From positions 1 to 64,000 of the forward strand of contig NZ_QNRC01000014.1 in NCBI RefSeq assembly GCF_003709565.1: 64,000 bases of DNA, read 5' to 3'. The notes beneath the pieces are model-generated. The model did no database searches. It was not told where the DNA came from and was given only the letters and a program-made list of their open reading frames with translations. Source of the stretch: Paracoccus sigandri (GTDB taxonomy: Bacteria > Pseudomonadota > Alphaproteobacteria > Rhodobacterales > Rhodobacteraceae). A program made the position numbers and the translations under genes. Below, one piece after another: positions 24,602-33,343 of the stretch. Position 1 is the stretch's first letter, and each line of letters begins with the position of its first letter.

Positions 24602-27600
24602 TCAACCTTCCGGCGGCTTCTGCGCCGGCGATCTCTTGCCGGTCGGACAGTCCGGCCAAGCCTGGTCCAGCCGTGCCTTCAGCCGGGCGTGAAACAGCCG
24701 ATCGCCGATGATATGCAGATGGTTGGTCCCCGGCACGATCTCGGCCGCGGTGGCGCGGGACGACAGGCGGCGCCAGTCGACCAGGTTCAGCCCCCGGCTG
24801 AGGCTGTCGCCGGCGCAGAACGACGCGACCGCCACGTCCAGCGGTTCCAGCCTGTGGCGGCGGAAGACCAGCGCATTGTCGATCAGGACCCAGAACGTAT
24901 GTTCGCGGCTGGAGACTTCCGGCCCGTCGGTGGGCAGGGGATCGGCCTCGTTGCCGATGAAGCGCAGCAGCTGATCATGGCACTCGTCGTCCATGGCGCC
25001 GATCAGCCGGTCCCATTCGGGGCGCATCCGGGTGCGGCCCAGCCAGTCGCGCAGTTCGGCCTGCAGCCGGTCGCGTTCGCCGGGGGCGAAGCGGGGCGTT
25101 GCACCGGGGGCGAAGTCGGTGCCCAGATCGCAGACATCGACCTGCGCGATCAGCCGCAGGTCGATCTCGCCCTGCAATTGCCGCGCCGCCTCCCATGCCA
25201 GCAGCCCGCCCCAGGACCAGCCGAGGAAGGCGCAGGGCTGGCCCTTCGCCTCGGCCCGGATATGCGACACGTAATCGGCCACGACCTCTTCCACGGCGAC
25301 GTTCAGCCGCTTTTCCTCGTTCAGCGAATGGCAGAGGAAGCCCGTCACCGGCTGTTCGGGGCCCAGGTAATCGGTCAGGCGCAGATATTCGCGGGTCGAG
25401 ACCAGCAGCCCCGGAAAGCAATAGAGGCGCGGTTTCGTGCCGCTGGCACGCAGGGTGATGGCGCTGCGTCCGGTGGCATCGCCGGCGGCGATGCGGGCGG
25501 CCAGGCCACGCACGGTCGGGGCGTCGAAAAGATCCGCGACCGTCAGCGCGACGCCGGGCCACACCCCCCGCAGCCGCGCCAGCACCTTCAGCGCGGCCAG
25601 CGACACCCCGCCCATGTCGAAGAAGTCATCGGTCACGCCGATGCCGTCATGGCCGATTTCCTCGCGCCAGACGGCCAGGATCGCTGCCTCGGCCTTGTCC
25701 TTCGCCGGCACGCCCAGGGCCTTTCGCTGCACGCGGCCCGGCAGCGGCAGCGCCGCGCGGTCCAGCTTGGCGTTGGGATTGGTCGGCATCCGGTCCAGCA
25801 CGACCACGGCCGAGGGCAGCATGTGTCGCGGCAGCTTCGCCTCGAGCGCGTGCAGAAGCGCCTCGCCCGAGATCCGCGCGGGGGCGACGACATAGGCGAT
25901 CAGCCGCTTCTCGCCGTCATCCTCGCGCAGCAGAACCAGCGCCTCGCTGACCTCGGGTTCGGCCAGCAGCGCGGCCTCGATCTCTCCCGGCTCGATGCGA
26001 TGGCCGTTCAGCTTGACCTGAAGATCCACCCGGCCGAGGAATTCGATCGTCCCGTCCTCGCGCCAGCGGCCGAGATCGCCCGAGCGGTAGAGACGTCCCC
26101 CCGCGCCGCCGCCCAGCCTTGGCCCGAAGGGATCGGGGATGAACCTGTCGGCGGTGGTGCCGGGACGGCCCACATAGCCGCGCGCCACGCCCGAGCCGCC
26201 CAGATGGATCTCGCCCACGACGCCGATGGGGCAAGGCATCAGATCGGCATCCAGCACATAGGCACGCCGGTCCCCGACGGCCCGGCCAAGCGGCGCATAG
26301 GCGCCTTCGAAGCGGGTGCCCGCCCGCACCTTCCAGACCATCGGCGTCATGATCGTCTCGGTCGGACCATAGCCGTTGATCAGAATCCGGGCCTTCAATG
26401 CCCGCGACAAGAGATCGAATGTCGTCTGCGCAAGCCCCTCTCCGCCGAAGGAATAGAGCCGCATCGGCGGGGCCTCGTCGGTGGCCTCGGCCCATTCGGC
26501 AAGCTGCTGCAGATAGGTGGTCGGGATCGAGGCGTTGTTGCAACCATGCCGGCGCATCGCCGCCAGGGTTTCCTCGGGCGTCCAGAGCGGGCCGTCGGGG
26601 ATCACCACCGACCCGCCCATCATCAGCGGAACCATCCAGCGCTCGTGCCCGCCATCCGAGGAAAACGGCAGGAACGGCAGCTCGCGGCTGTCCGCGCTCA
26701 TCTCGTAGACGCGCGCGGTGGTCTGGTTGTGCAGGCTCAGCGGGCCATGTTCGACGGCGACGCCCTTGGGTTTGCCGGTCGAACCCGAGGTATACATGAC
26801 ATAGGCAAGCTGATCGGGATGTATGGTGACGGCCGGATCGGTCTCGGGGAAATCGCCGGCAGGCAGGTCGTCGATGCACAGGACATGCGCGGCCAGCCCG
26901 TCCGGCAGCCGGTCCCGGAACCGGGTCCGCGTCAGCACCACATGCACGCCGGCATCGGTCATGATGTGGTGGTTGCGGCTTGCCGGATGGTCTGGTTCGA
27001 CGGGAATATAGGCGCCGCCCGCCTTCATCGCGGCCAGGATCGCTACCAGCGCCTCGGCACCGCGTTCGATCAGGATCGCGACGGGGATCTCGGCCCCGAC
27101 GCCAAGCGCGATCAGCCGATGCGCCAGCCGGTTCGCGGCGCGGTTCATCTGGTCATGGGTCAGGCGATCCCCGCCGCAGATGACCGCCAGCTTGTCGGGC
27201 GTCTGCCGGGCATGGGCCGCGATCATCTGATGCGTGGCGCGCGGATCAACGGGGGCGTCGTCGGGATAGGGGGCCGAAAGCCGGTCCAGTTCGTCATCCT
27301 CCAGCAGCGCAATTCCGGCCAGCGGGCGATGGGGATCGGCCAGCGCTGCGGTCAGCAAGCGCTCAAGATGGCACAGGAAGCGCGCGATCAATGCCGGTTC
27401 GTGAAGGCCCTCGGGGTGATCGGCGGTCAGCCGGATTCCGCCTTCCGGCAGGGTCTCGGCCAGAATGACGCATTCCCCCTGCGCAGCGGGACGCGGGGTC
27501 GCCAGGCGGGCGACGCCCTGGGGCAATGGCGCGGCGTGGCGGACATGCAACACCACCGCCCCCAGCGGATGGCGGTCGGCCCCCGCCTGCCGCAGCATGT

Positions 27601-28501
27601 CCTGCACCAGCGCCTCGGAAGGCAGGCGGTCGGCGCGAATATCCGAAATCGCCGCCGCGATCCGTAGACGCATGGCGGCAAAGCCCTCGGCCGGGTCGTA
27701 ATCGGCGCAAAGCGGCAGGATATCCTCGCCCCGCCGCGCCGGATCGGGCGAGGGCTGGCCAAGCGCGAAACGCAGCCGGTCATGACCGCCATAGCGCGCC
27801 AGCAACGCGGCCAGCGCGGTGGCCAGCACCTCTTCCGGGTCGTCCATGTCGCGGACCAGATCCCCCGGCAGGTCGCGGCTTGCGGTCAGCCGGACGGTCC
27901 CCTCGCTGCCGCCGTGGCGTTGCGGCAGACGGGCAATGACATGGCCGGCCCCAAGCCGCGCGCGCCAGCGGGGCAGGGCGTCGCGCAGGGGTGGGGCGGC
28001 CGGAGGCCGCAGGCCCAGCCGGGCGGTCGGCTGGCCCGCCATCGCGGCCAGCAGGCTGCCTTCCATCGCGGCCAGCGTCGCGGCATCGCCCAGAATCGGA
28101 TGCAGGGCGATGGCCAGGACATGGCTGCCGTCCCGGCCCGGAAACAGATCGACCGCCGCCAGCTCGGGCGACAGCGAGGCCAGGTGACGCATCGCATCCG
28201 CCGCGGGATCGTCCGAGACGGCGTGAATCGTCATCGCCGGCCGCTTGGCGTCGTCCTGCCGGCGCAGGACCTCGCCGCCGGGCAAGGTCTCCAGCCGCGC
28301 CGCGAAGGCGGGATGGGCCAGGATCATGAGCCGCGCCGCCTCTGCCAGCGCGGCACCGTCATGGCCGGGGGCAAGATGCAGGGCCAGGCGCTGCGGGGCG
28401 AAGGGGCCAAGCCCGCCCACCTGCTCATGGGCCCGGATCTGCCGTTCGATCCCGCTGAGCGGCATCGGGTCGGCGGGGCGTGGATGCTGCATGTCGTTCA
28501 T
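24602..28501 (-). CDS. Single-module non-ribosomal peptide synthetase (C-A-T-TE)
   Basis: 1299 aa. Condensation-like domain about 1-420, adenylation about 425-925, carrier about 935-1005, thioesterase about 1020-1299. A-domain cores: YVMYTSGSTGKPKG, GYGPTETIMTP, LYRSGDLGRW, NPNAKLDRAAL. Carrier Ser967 in DMGGVSLAAL; TE Ser1096 in GWSWGG. The C domain HHxxxDG motif is degenerate (HPILGDA at 134-140; second His replaced by Pro). One module plus TE recalls VbsS of vicibactin, where hydroxy-ornithine units are joined repeatedly and cyclised. Overlaps the MbtH gene by four bases. Product structure is inference. Confidence 0.93.
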   Translation of the reverse strand: MNDMQHPRPADPMPLSGIERQIRAHEQVGGLGPFAPQRLALHLAPGHDGAALAEAARLMILAHPAFAARLETLPGGEVLRRQDDAKRPAMTIHAVSDDPAADAMRHLASLSPELAAVDLFPGRDGSHVLAIALHPILGDAATLAAMEGSLLAAMAGQPTARLGLRPPAAPPLRDALPRWRARLGAGHVIARLPQRHGGSEGTVRLTASRDLPGDLVRDMDDPEEVLATALAALLARYGGHDRLRFALGQPSPDPARRGEDILPLCADYDPAEGFAAMRLRIAAAISDIRADRLPSEALVQDMLRQAGADRHPLGAVVLHVRHAAPLPQGVARLATPRPAAQGECVILAETLPEGGIRLTADHPEGLHEPALIARFLCHLERLLTAALADPHRPLAGIALLEDDELDRLSAPYPDDAPVDPRATHQMIAAHARQTPDKLAVICGGDRLTHDQMNRAANRLAHRLIALGVGAEIPVAILIERGAEALVAILAAMKAGGAYIPVEPDHPASRNHHIMTDAGVHVVLTRTRFRDRLPDGLAAHVLCIDDLPAGDFPETDPAVTIHPDQLAYVMYTSGSTGKPKGVAVEHGPLSLHNQTTARVYEMSADSRELPFLPFSSDGGHERWMVPLMMGGSVVIPDGPLWTPEETLAAMRRHGCNNASIPTTYLQQLAEWAEATDEAPPMRLYSFGGEGLAQTTFDLLSRALKARILINGYGPTETIMTPMVWKVRAGTRFEGAYAPLGRAVGDRRAYVLDADLMPCPIGVVGEIHLGGSGVARGYVGRPGTTADRFIPDPFGPRLGGGAGGRLYRSGDLGRWREDGTIEFLGRVDLQVKLNGHRIEPGEIEAALLAEPEVSEALVLLREDDGEKRLIAYVVAPARISGEALLHALEAKLPRHMLPSAVVVLDRMPTNPNAKLDRAALPLPGRVQRKALGVPAKDKAEAAILAVWREEIGHDGIGVTDDFFDMGGVSLAALKVLARLRGVWPGVALTVADLFDAPTVRGLAARIAAGDATGRSAITLRASGTKPRLYCFPGLLVSTREYLRLTDYLGPEQPVTGFLCHSLNEEKRLNVAVEEVVADYVSHIRAEAKGQPCAFLGWSWGGLLAWEAARQLQGEIDLRLIAQVDVCDLGTDFAPGATPRFAPGERDRLQAELRDWLGRTRMRPEWDRLIGAMDDECHDQLLRFIGNEADPLPTDGPEVSSREHTFWVLIDNALVFRRHRLEPLDVAVASFCAGDSLSRGLNLVDWRRLSSRATAAEIVPGTNHLHIIGDRLFHARLKARLDQAWPDCPTGKRSPAQKPPEG

Positions 28502-28710
28502 TGTCCTGCCTCCATCGCCGCGCGCAGCGCCAGGGGACGCGGATCGGTCCAGGTCGCGTCGATCCGTGCCAGGCACTCGGCACGGCTGGCCGGCTCGCCC
28601 TCGGCGCGCCAGCCCGGCGGCAGGGCATGAGGCGCGGGCCAGACCGACATGCGGCCCTCGCTGTTGCGGACGACATGCCACAGCCCGTCGGCAATGAAAG
28701 ATCGGGTCAT
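28498..28710 (-). CDS. MbtH-family protein
   Basis: 70-aa activator that binds and stabilises NRPS adenylation domains. WHVVRNSEGRMSVWPAPHAL followed by PPGWRAEGEPASRAECLARI carries the family signature (N-x-E-x-x-x-S-x-W-P, then P-x-G-W and the conserved tryptophans). ATG 28710 has GAAGGAACC upstream; the longer open frame upstream lies in promoter DNA. It overlaps the NRPS start by four bases, so the two are translationally coupled. Confidence 0.93.
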   Translation of the reverse strand: MTRSFIADGLWHVVRNSEGRMSVWPAPHALPPGWRAEGEPASRAECLARIDATWTDPRPLALRAAMEAGQ

Positions 28711-28760
28711 CAGCGGTTCCTTCGGCAGATCCCTTCGCCCTGAGGACGGATCGGAACGGC

Positions 28761-28814
28761 GAAAATTCACCCCGTGCGAATTTTTCCGCCCATCTCTGCC
28801 GAAGGGTGAATTTC
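28761..28814. promoter_or_regulatory. Inverted GGGTGAATTTC elements between divergent siderophore operons
   Basis: GAAAATTCACCCC (28761-28773) and GGGTGAATTTC (28804-28814) are inverted copies of one element flanking AT-rich sequence, between the divergent MbtH and MATE genes. A full palindromic version occurs at 32250-32266 ahead of the acyltransferase gene. Sharing within the locus suggests a common (possibly iron-responsive) regulator. Confidence 0.45.
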
Positions 28815-28859
28815 GGCGCCGGCGGAACGTCAGTGAAGGGCGACAGGACAGGATGACCC

Positions 28860-30200
28860 ATGCGCCCGCTCGATCTTGGCTCGCCCAGGCTGGCCCGGCT
28901 GCTTCTGAGGACCGGCACCCCCGCGATGTGCGGGCTGTCGCTGAATGCCGCGCATCAGGGCGTGGACGGCGCCTTTCTGGGCCGGCTGGGAACCGAAGAG
29001 CTGGCGGCGGTCAGCCTCGCGCTGCCCCTGGCCGGGCTGACGGCCGCGCTGGGCGTGGGGCTTGGAGTGGGGACGGCGACGGCCATTGCCCGGCGGCTGG
29101 GGGCAGGCGATGCGAGGGCGGCCGGGCGGATCGCCTCGGGCGCGATGGGGCTGGGCCTGTGCCTTGCCGCCCTGGCCTGCGCCGCGCTGACGTTGGGGCG
29201 CGAGCCGCTGCTGGACCTGCTGGGAGCGACCGGCGGGCTGCGCGAACCGGCGCGGGCCTATCTGGCGCTGATGGCCGTCGCCGCCGGGATGGGCATCGTG
29301 CAGATCCTGTGCGATTTCATCGCCATCGGCGAAGGCAATGCGCGTTTCAGCATGTGCAGCCTGGCGCTGTGCTTCGGCCTGAGCATGGCGCTTGACCCGC
29401 TGTTCATCTTCACCTTCGGCTGGGGTGTCAGTGGCGCGGCGGCGGCGACGGTGCTGGCCCAGTCGGTCACGCTGATGCTCTATGCCTGGTATTTCGCGCG
29501 TCGCCGGGGCCGGATCCTGCTGCGCCCGGCTTTCGGCGCTGCCGCATGGCGCGGGCTTGGCCCGGTGCTGCGGGTCGGCACGCCCGAGACCGCCACCGTA
29601 CTGGCGGCGACCGGCGCGGTGCTGCTGCTGTATCGCGGCGCCGGCATCACCGCCGGGGTCGAGGGCCTGGCCGCATTGGGCATCGTGCTGCGGTTGTTCA
29701 TGCTGGCCAGCCTGCCGGTCGAGGGCTTCTGTCTGGGCGCGCAGGCGGTCCTGGCTCATGCGGCGGGCGCGGGCGACAGCGCGCGGCTGAACCGTGCCGC
29801 ACGATGGCTGGCGGCGATCACCTGCGGCGCGGCATTCCTGGCGGGGATGGTGTCATTCGCCCTGCCGGGACTGGCGATCCGGCTTTTCGCCGCCACGCCC
29901 GGAACCGCCCTTCTGGCCGAGCCCGCCCTGCGGCTTCTGGCCCTTGCCCTGCCGCTGGCGGCGCTGCGCCATGTGGCGCAGGTGCTGCTGCAGGCGACCG
30001 AGCGCGCCGCCGTCGCCGCCATGCTCGGCCTTGCACCGTCCTGCTGGCTGCTCTTGCCGCTGCTGGCGCTGCTGGTGCCCGCCTTCGGCTTTTCCGGCCT
30101 TGTCCTTTCCTTCGCGCTTGCCGTCGCCCTGACGGGTTTCGGCGCCGCGCTCATCCTGTGGCGCCTGCCGCGCGCCGCACCGAACGGAGTTTCCGCATGA
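28860..30200 (+). CDS. MATE-family efflux transporter (probable siderophore exporter)
   Basis: 446-aa inner-membrane antiporter with 12 predicted helices in two bundles. The N-terminal block AHQGVDGAFLGRLGTEELAA then VSLALPLAGLTAALGVGLGVG, and the second-half block LPVEGFCLGAQAVLAHAAGAG, are characteristic. ATG 28860 follows AGGACAGGATGACCC. Divergent from the MbtH/NRPS operon and first gene of an operon with the PLP enzyme (four-base overlap), esterase, acyltransferase and hydroxylase; by context it probably exports the siderophore, as VbsD is thought to do in vicibactin producers. Confidence 0.88.
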   Translation: MRPLDLGSPRLARLLLRTGTPAMCGLSLNAAHQGVDGAFLGRLGTEELAAVSLALPLAGLTAALGVGLGVGTATAIARRLGAGDARAAGRIASGAMGLGLCLAALACAALTLGREPLLDLLGATGGLREPARAYLALMAVAAGMGIVQILCDFIAIGEGNARFSMCSLALCFGLSMALDPLFIFTFGWGVSGAAAATVLAQSVTLMLYAWYFARRRGRILLRPAFGAAAWRGLGPVLRVGTPETATVLAATGAVLLLYRGAGITAGVEGLAALGIVLRLFMLASLPVEGFCLGAQAVLAHAAGAGDSARLNRAARWLAAITCGAAFLAGMVSFALPGLAIRLFAATPGTALLAEPALRLLALALPLAALRHVAQVLLQATERAAVAAMLGLAPSCWLLLPLLALLVPAFGFSGLVLSFALAVALTGFGAALILWRLPRAAPNGVSA

Positions 30201-31372
30201 CCCACCTGCCGCCCGTCCCTCCCGCCCTGACCGAGGCGCTGCTGGCGCCTGCCGCCACGCAGCCGCATGACGCGACCTCCGTGCCGATCTTCCAGACCTC
30301 GTCCTTCCTTTTCGATCGCTACGAGGATCTGGCGGCGGTCTTCGCCGGCCGCTCGGACCGCTTCATCTATACGCGCGGCGACAATCCCACCGTCGCCGAG
30401 CTGGAGGCGCTGATCGCCCGGCTGGAAGGAACCGAGGCCGCACGCGGCTTTGCCTCGGGGATGGCGGCGATCTCTGCCGCGATCATTCCCTTCGTGCAGG
30501 CGGGCGACCGGGTCGTGGCGGTCGAGAACCTCTATTCCGACGCCTTCCGCCTGTTCGAGGTGGTGCTGGGGAAATTCGGCGTCACCACGCAATATGTCGA
30601 CGGCGCCGACACGGATGCGGTCATCGCCGCCCTGCCCGGCGCCAGGCTGGTCTATCTGGAAAGCCCGACCAGCTGGACCTTCACCTTGCAGGACCTTGCC
30701 GCCATCGGCGCCGCCGCACGGGCCGAGGGCGTGATCTCGGTCATCGACAATTCCTGGGCGACGCCGCTCTATCAGCGCCCGGCCGAGGCGGGGATCGATC
30801 TGATCGTCCATGCGGCTTCGAAATACCTGTCGGGCCACAGCGATACCATCGCCGGGCTGGTGACGGGACCGAAGGCGCTGATCGACCGGATCAACCACGA
30901 TGCCTATCACTATCTGGGCGGCAAGCTGTCCCCCTTCGATGCCTGGCTGGTGCTGCGCGGGATGCGGTCGCTGAACCTGCGCATGGCGCGGCACATGGAA
31001 AACGGGCTGGCGCTTGGCCGGGCGCTGGCCGATCACCCCGAGGTCACGGCGCTGAGGCATCCGGCCTTTCACGATCATCCGGGACGGGCGGGCCTGTCGG
31101 GTTTCGGCGGCCTTTTCGCCTTCGACCTGGCCGAGGGCATCGACATCCCGCGCTTTGCCGATGCGCTGCGGCTGACGAAGATCGGGGTCAGCTGGGGTGG
31201 ACCAGAGAGCCTTGTCATCCCCGCCGAGGCCGCCCTCGGCCTGTCGGGCAGCGCCAATTCCTTCCGCCGCTTCGGCGTCAGCCCGCGCTCGATCCGTTTC
31301 GCCGCCGGGCTGGAGGAGCCCGAGGCACTGGTCGCCGATGTGCTGAGCGCCATCGACGAGGCCCGGCGATGA
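30197..31372 (+). CDS. PLP-dependent Cys/Met-metabolism-type enzyme (cystathionine gamma-lyase/synthase fold)
   Basis: 391-aa fold-type I enzyme. The PLP lysine lies in HAASKYLSGHSDTIAG and the phosphate-binding region in GFASGMAAISAA; YTRGDNPTVAELEALIARLE and SVIDNSWATPLYQRP are family signatures. MetC/MetB-like by sequence, but placement inside a hydroxamate siderophore operon suggests a biosynthetic role such as epimerisation or side-chain chemistry of ornithine. A recruited methionine enzyme remains possible. Start overlaps the MATE stop, end overlaps the esterase start. Confidence 0.85.
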   Translation: MTHLPPVPPALTEALLAPAATQPHDATSVPIFQTSSFLFDRYEDLAAVFAGRSDRFIYTRGDNPTVAELEALIARLEGTEAARGFASGMAAISAAIIPFVQAGDRVVAVENLYSDAFRLFEVVLGKFGVTTQYVDGADTDAVIAALPGARLVYLESPTSWTFTLQDLAAIGAAARAEGVISVIDNSWATPLYQRPAEAGIDLIVHAASKYLSGHSDTIAGLVTGPKALIDRINHDAYHYLGGKLSPFDAWLVLRGMRSLNLRMARHMENGLALGRALADHPEVTALRHPAFHDHPGRAGLSGFGGLFAFDLAEGIDIPRFADALRLTKIGVSWGGPESLVIPAEAALGLSGSANSFRRFGVSPRSIRFAAGLEEPEALVADVLSAIDEARR

Positions 31373-32238
31373 GCCTGTCGCCGGTCGCCCAGGGGATTGC
31401 CGATGGCGGCGGCACGCGCTGGTTCGATCTGCAGGATCGGGCGACCGGCGCCGTCCGCCGGCTGTTTCTGTGGCTGCCGCCGGGCAGGATGCCGGATGCG
31501 GGCTGGCCGTCGCTGACCATGACCGACGGCAATGCGGTGATCGGCACGGCGGTCGATGCGATGCGCGCGCAGGCCGCCTATCCGCTTGGTACCAATATCG
31601 CCTGGGGGGCGCTGATCGCGGTGGGCTATCCGACCGCGGAGGCCTATGACCCCTTCCGCCGAAGCTGGGATCTGGGCCCGCCGCCGGGACGCAGCTATCC
31701 GCCCTTCTGGCCGGACACGCCCGAGGTGCGCACCGGCGGCGGGGCGGAAATGGCGCGCTTCGTGCTGGAGGACGTGCGCGATTTCCTGGCCGGGCAGACA
31801 CGGCTGGACCCCGCACGGCAGGGTTTGTTCGGCCATTCCTTCGGCGGGCTTTTCGCGCTGTGGCTGCTGTTCACCCGGCCCGACGCCTTTACCCACTGGA
31901 TCGCGGCCAGCCCCTCGATCACCTGGGAAGACGGCTTCCTTCTGTCCCATCTCGACCGCTTCGATCCCGGTGGTCGGCCGCTGACGATCCACCTGTCGGC
32001 AGGGGAATGGGAAGGCGACCGGCTGGCCCCCTTCCAGGAGGGCGCCGAGGATGCCGCGCAGCGGCTGGCCGACAAGGCCCGCCTGCGCACGCGCGCCGCC
32101 GCCGAAGAGATGGCCGAGGCATTGGCGCGCCTGCCCGGACTGACGGTCCGATACGAAACCTATGCCGGGGAAAACCACATGTCGGTCCTGCCGGTCGCGG
32201 TGAACCGCGCCATCCAGACCGTCTTCGCCTTGCGTTGA
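31369..32238 (+). CDS. Alpha/beta-hydrolase, IroE/Fes-type siderophore esterase
   Basis: 289-aa serine hydrolase of the BesA/IroE/Fes esterase group. Nucleophile Ser in LFGHSFGGLFALW, catalytic His near the C-terminus in AGENHMSVLP, oxyanion region FLWLPPGRMPDAGW. No signal peptide, so it acts in the cytoplasm, probably releasing iron by hydrolysing an ester-containing ferric siderophore after import. If so, the siderophore contains ester bonds, as cyclic vicibactin does. Overlaps the PLP gene by four bases. Confidence 0.85.
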   Translation: MSLSPVAQGIADGGGTRWFDLQDRATGAVRRLFLWLPPGRMPDAGWPSLTMTDGNAVIGTAVDAMRAQAAYPLGTNIAWGALIAVGYPTAEAYDPFRRSWDLGPPPGRSYPPFWPDTPEVRTGGGAEMARFVLEDVRDFLAGQTRLDPARQGLFGHSFGGLFALWLLFTRPDAFTHWIAASPSITWEDGFLLSHLDRFDPGGRPLTIHLSAGEWEGDRLAPFQEGAEDAAQRLADKARLRTRAAAEEMAEALARLPGLTVRYETYAGENHMSVLPVAVNRAIQTVFALR

Positions 32239-32249
32239 ATTCCGCCGGC

Positions 32250-32266
32250 GGGGTGAATTTCACCCC
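32250..32266. promoter_or_regulatory. Palindrome GGGGTGAA-T-TTCACCCC before the acyltransferase gene
   Basis: Perfect 8-bp arms at 32250-32257 and 32259-32266, extendable by CGGC/GCCG to a longer hairpin. Located 12 bases after the esterase stop and 42 before the acyltransferase start, so it could be an internal operator or an attenuator. Shares its core with the elements at 28761-28814. Confidence 0.45.
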
Positions 32267-32307
32267 CGCCGATGCGTCTGCTGACAAGAAACGATCAGGA
32301 CGGATCC

Positions 32308-33333
32308 ATGAGTTTCGATCATCTTCCCCCTCCCATCCTTGCCCGCCATGACGGCGACCGGCTGCATCTTTCCGGCCCTCTCGAAGAATGGCTGCAGGTG
32401 ACAGACGAAGGCGGCGGCCGGCTGCGGCTGACCGCCCCGGAAGGCGGGCTGGCCGCCGCGCTGGCCGCCTTCGAGGCGCTGACCGCCATCGGCGGCGAAA
32501 GCGTGATCCTGCTGGACGGGAACGGCTGGCAAGACCTGGCGCCCGCATTGCAACAACGCGGCATCGCCCTGCGGCACGGCGACGGCCTGGCGGTGTTTCC
32601 GGCATTGCTGTGGCAGGTGCCGGACCGGTGGTTGGTCCATCCCGCACCGCCATGGCCGGAATATTTCGTCCGGGGCCCGCATGGACGCCACCCGCTGCGC
32701 CCGCCGAAACCGCAGGGGTTGCTTTACCGCCGTTTCATTCCCTGGCTGGACCGCTGGTTCACCCTGCGCGCATTGGACATGAAGGATCTGCCGCTGTTTC
32801 ACCGCTGGCAGAACGACCCGCGCGTCGCCGCCTTTTTCGAAGAGGAAGGCAGCCTCCGGCAGCACCGCGCCTATCTGCAGCGCCTCCTTGCCGATCCGCA
32901 TATCCTGCCGGTGATCGGTGCGCTGGACGGGCGCGACTTTGCCTATTTCGAACTTTACTGGGCGCGCGAGAACCGGCTTGGCGCGGCGCATGATTGCGCT
33001 CCGTGGGATCGCGGCTGGCATGTGCTGATCGGCGAAGAGGATATCCGCGGCGCCGATTATCTGACGGCCTGGCTGCCCTCGCTGATGCATTACATGTTTC
33101 TGGCCGAACCGCGCTGCGACGCCATTCTGGGCGAGCCGCGGGCGAACCATGAACAGCAGCTGCGCAACCTGACCCGCAGCGGCTTCGCCCGGCTGCGCAA
33201 TTTCGACTTCACCCACAAGCGCGCGGCCCTGGTTCGCCTAGAGCGCCAGCATTTCTTCGAGGAACGCCTCTGGGCGCGGCCCTCTGGCAGCGATGGCCAG
33301 CCGCTTCGCCTTTCCCCTTCGATCATTCTGTAA
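32308..33333 (+). CDS. IucB/VbsA-like N-hydroxy-ornithine/lysine acyltransferase
   Basis: 341 aa. A divergent N-terminal half is followed by the siderophore GNAT domain: FTLRALDMKDLPLFHRWQND then PRVAAFFEEEGS, DGRDFAYFELYWARENRLGA and the acyl-CoA region EPRANHEQQLRNLTRSGFAR. This is the aerobactin IucB/MbtK-type fold that acylates the N-hydroxyl amine made by the downstream monooxygenase to give a hydroxamate. ATG 32308 follows CAGGACGGATCC. Eleven bases before the hydroxylase gene. Confidence 0.88.
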   Translation: MSFDHLPPPILARHDGDRLHLSGPLEEWLQVTDEGGGRLRLTAPEGGLAAALAAFEALTAIGGESVILLDGNGWQDLAPALQQRGIALRHGDGLAVFPALLWQVPDRWLVHPAPPWPEYFVRGPHGRHPLRPPKPQGLLYRRFIPWLDRWFTLRALDMKDLPLFHRWQNDPRVAAFFEEEGSLRQHRAYLQRLLADPHILPVIGALDGRDFAYFELYWARENRLGAAHDCAPWDRGWHVLIGEEDIRGADYLTAWLPSLMHYMFLAEPRCDAILGEPRANHEQQLRNLTRSGFARLRNFDFTHKRAALVRLERQHFFEERLWARPSGSDGQPLRLSPSIIL

Positions 33334-33343
33334 GGAGCCTTCC

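Noticed and set aside
32250..32266. Rho-independent terminator after the esterase gene
   Set aside because: The dyad has an almost zero-length loop on DNA level and no T-run, and the acyltransferase gene continues in the same operon; an operator is the better reading.
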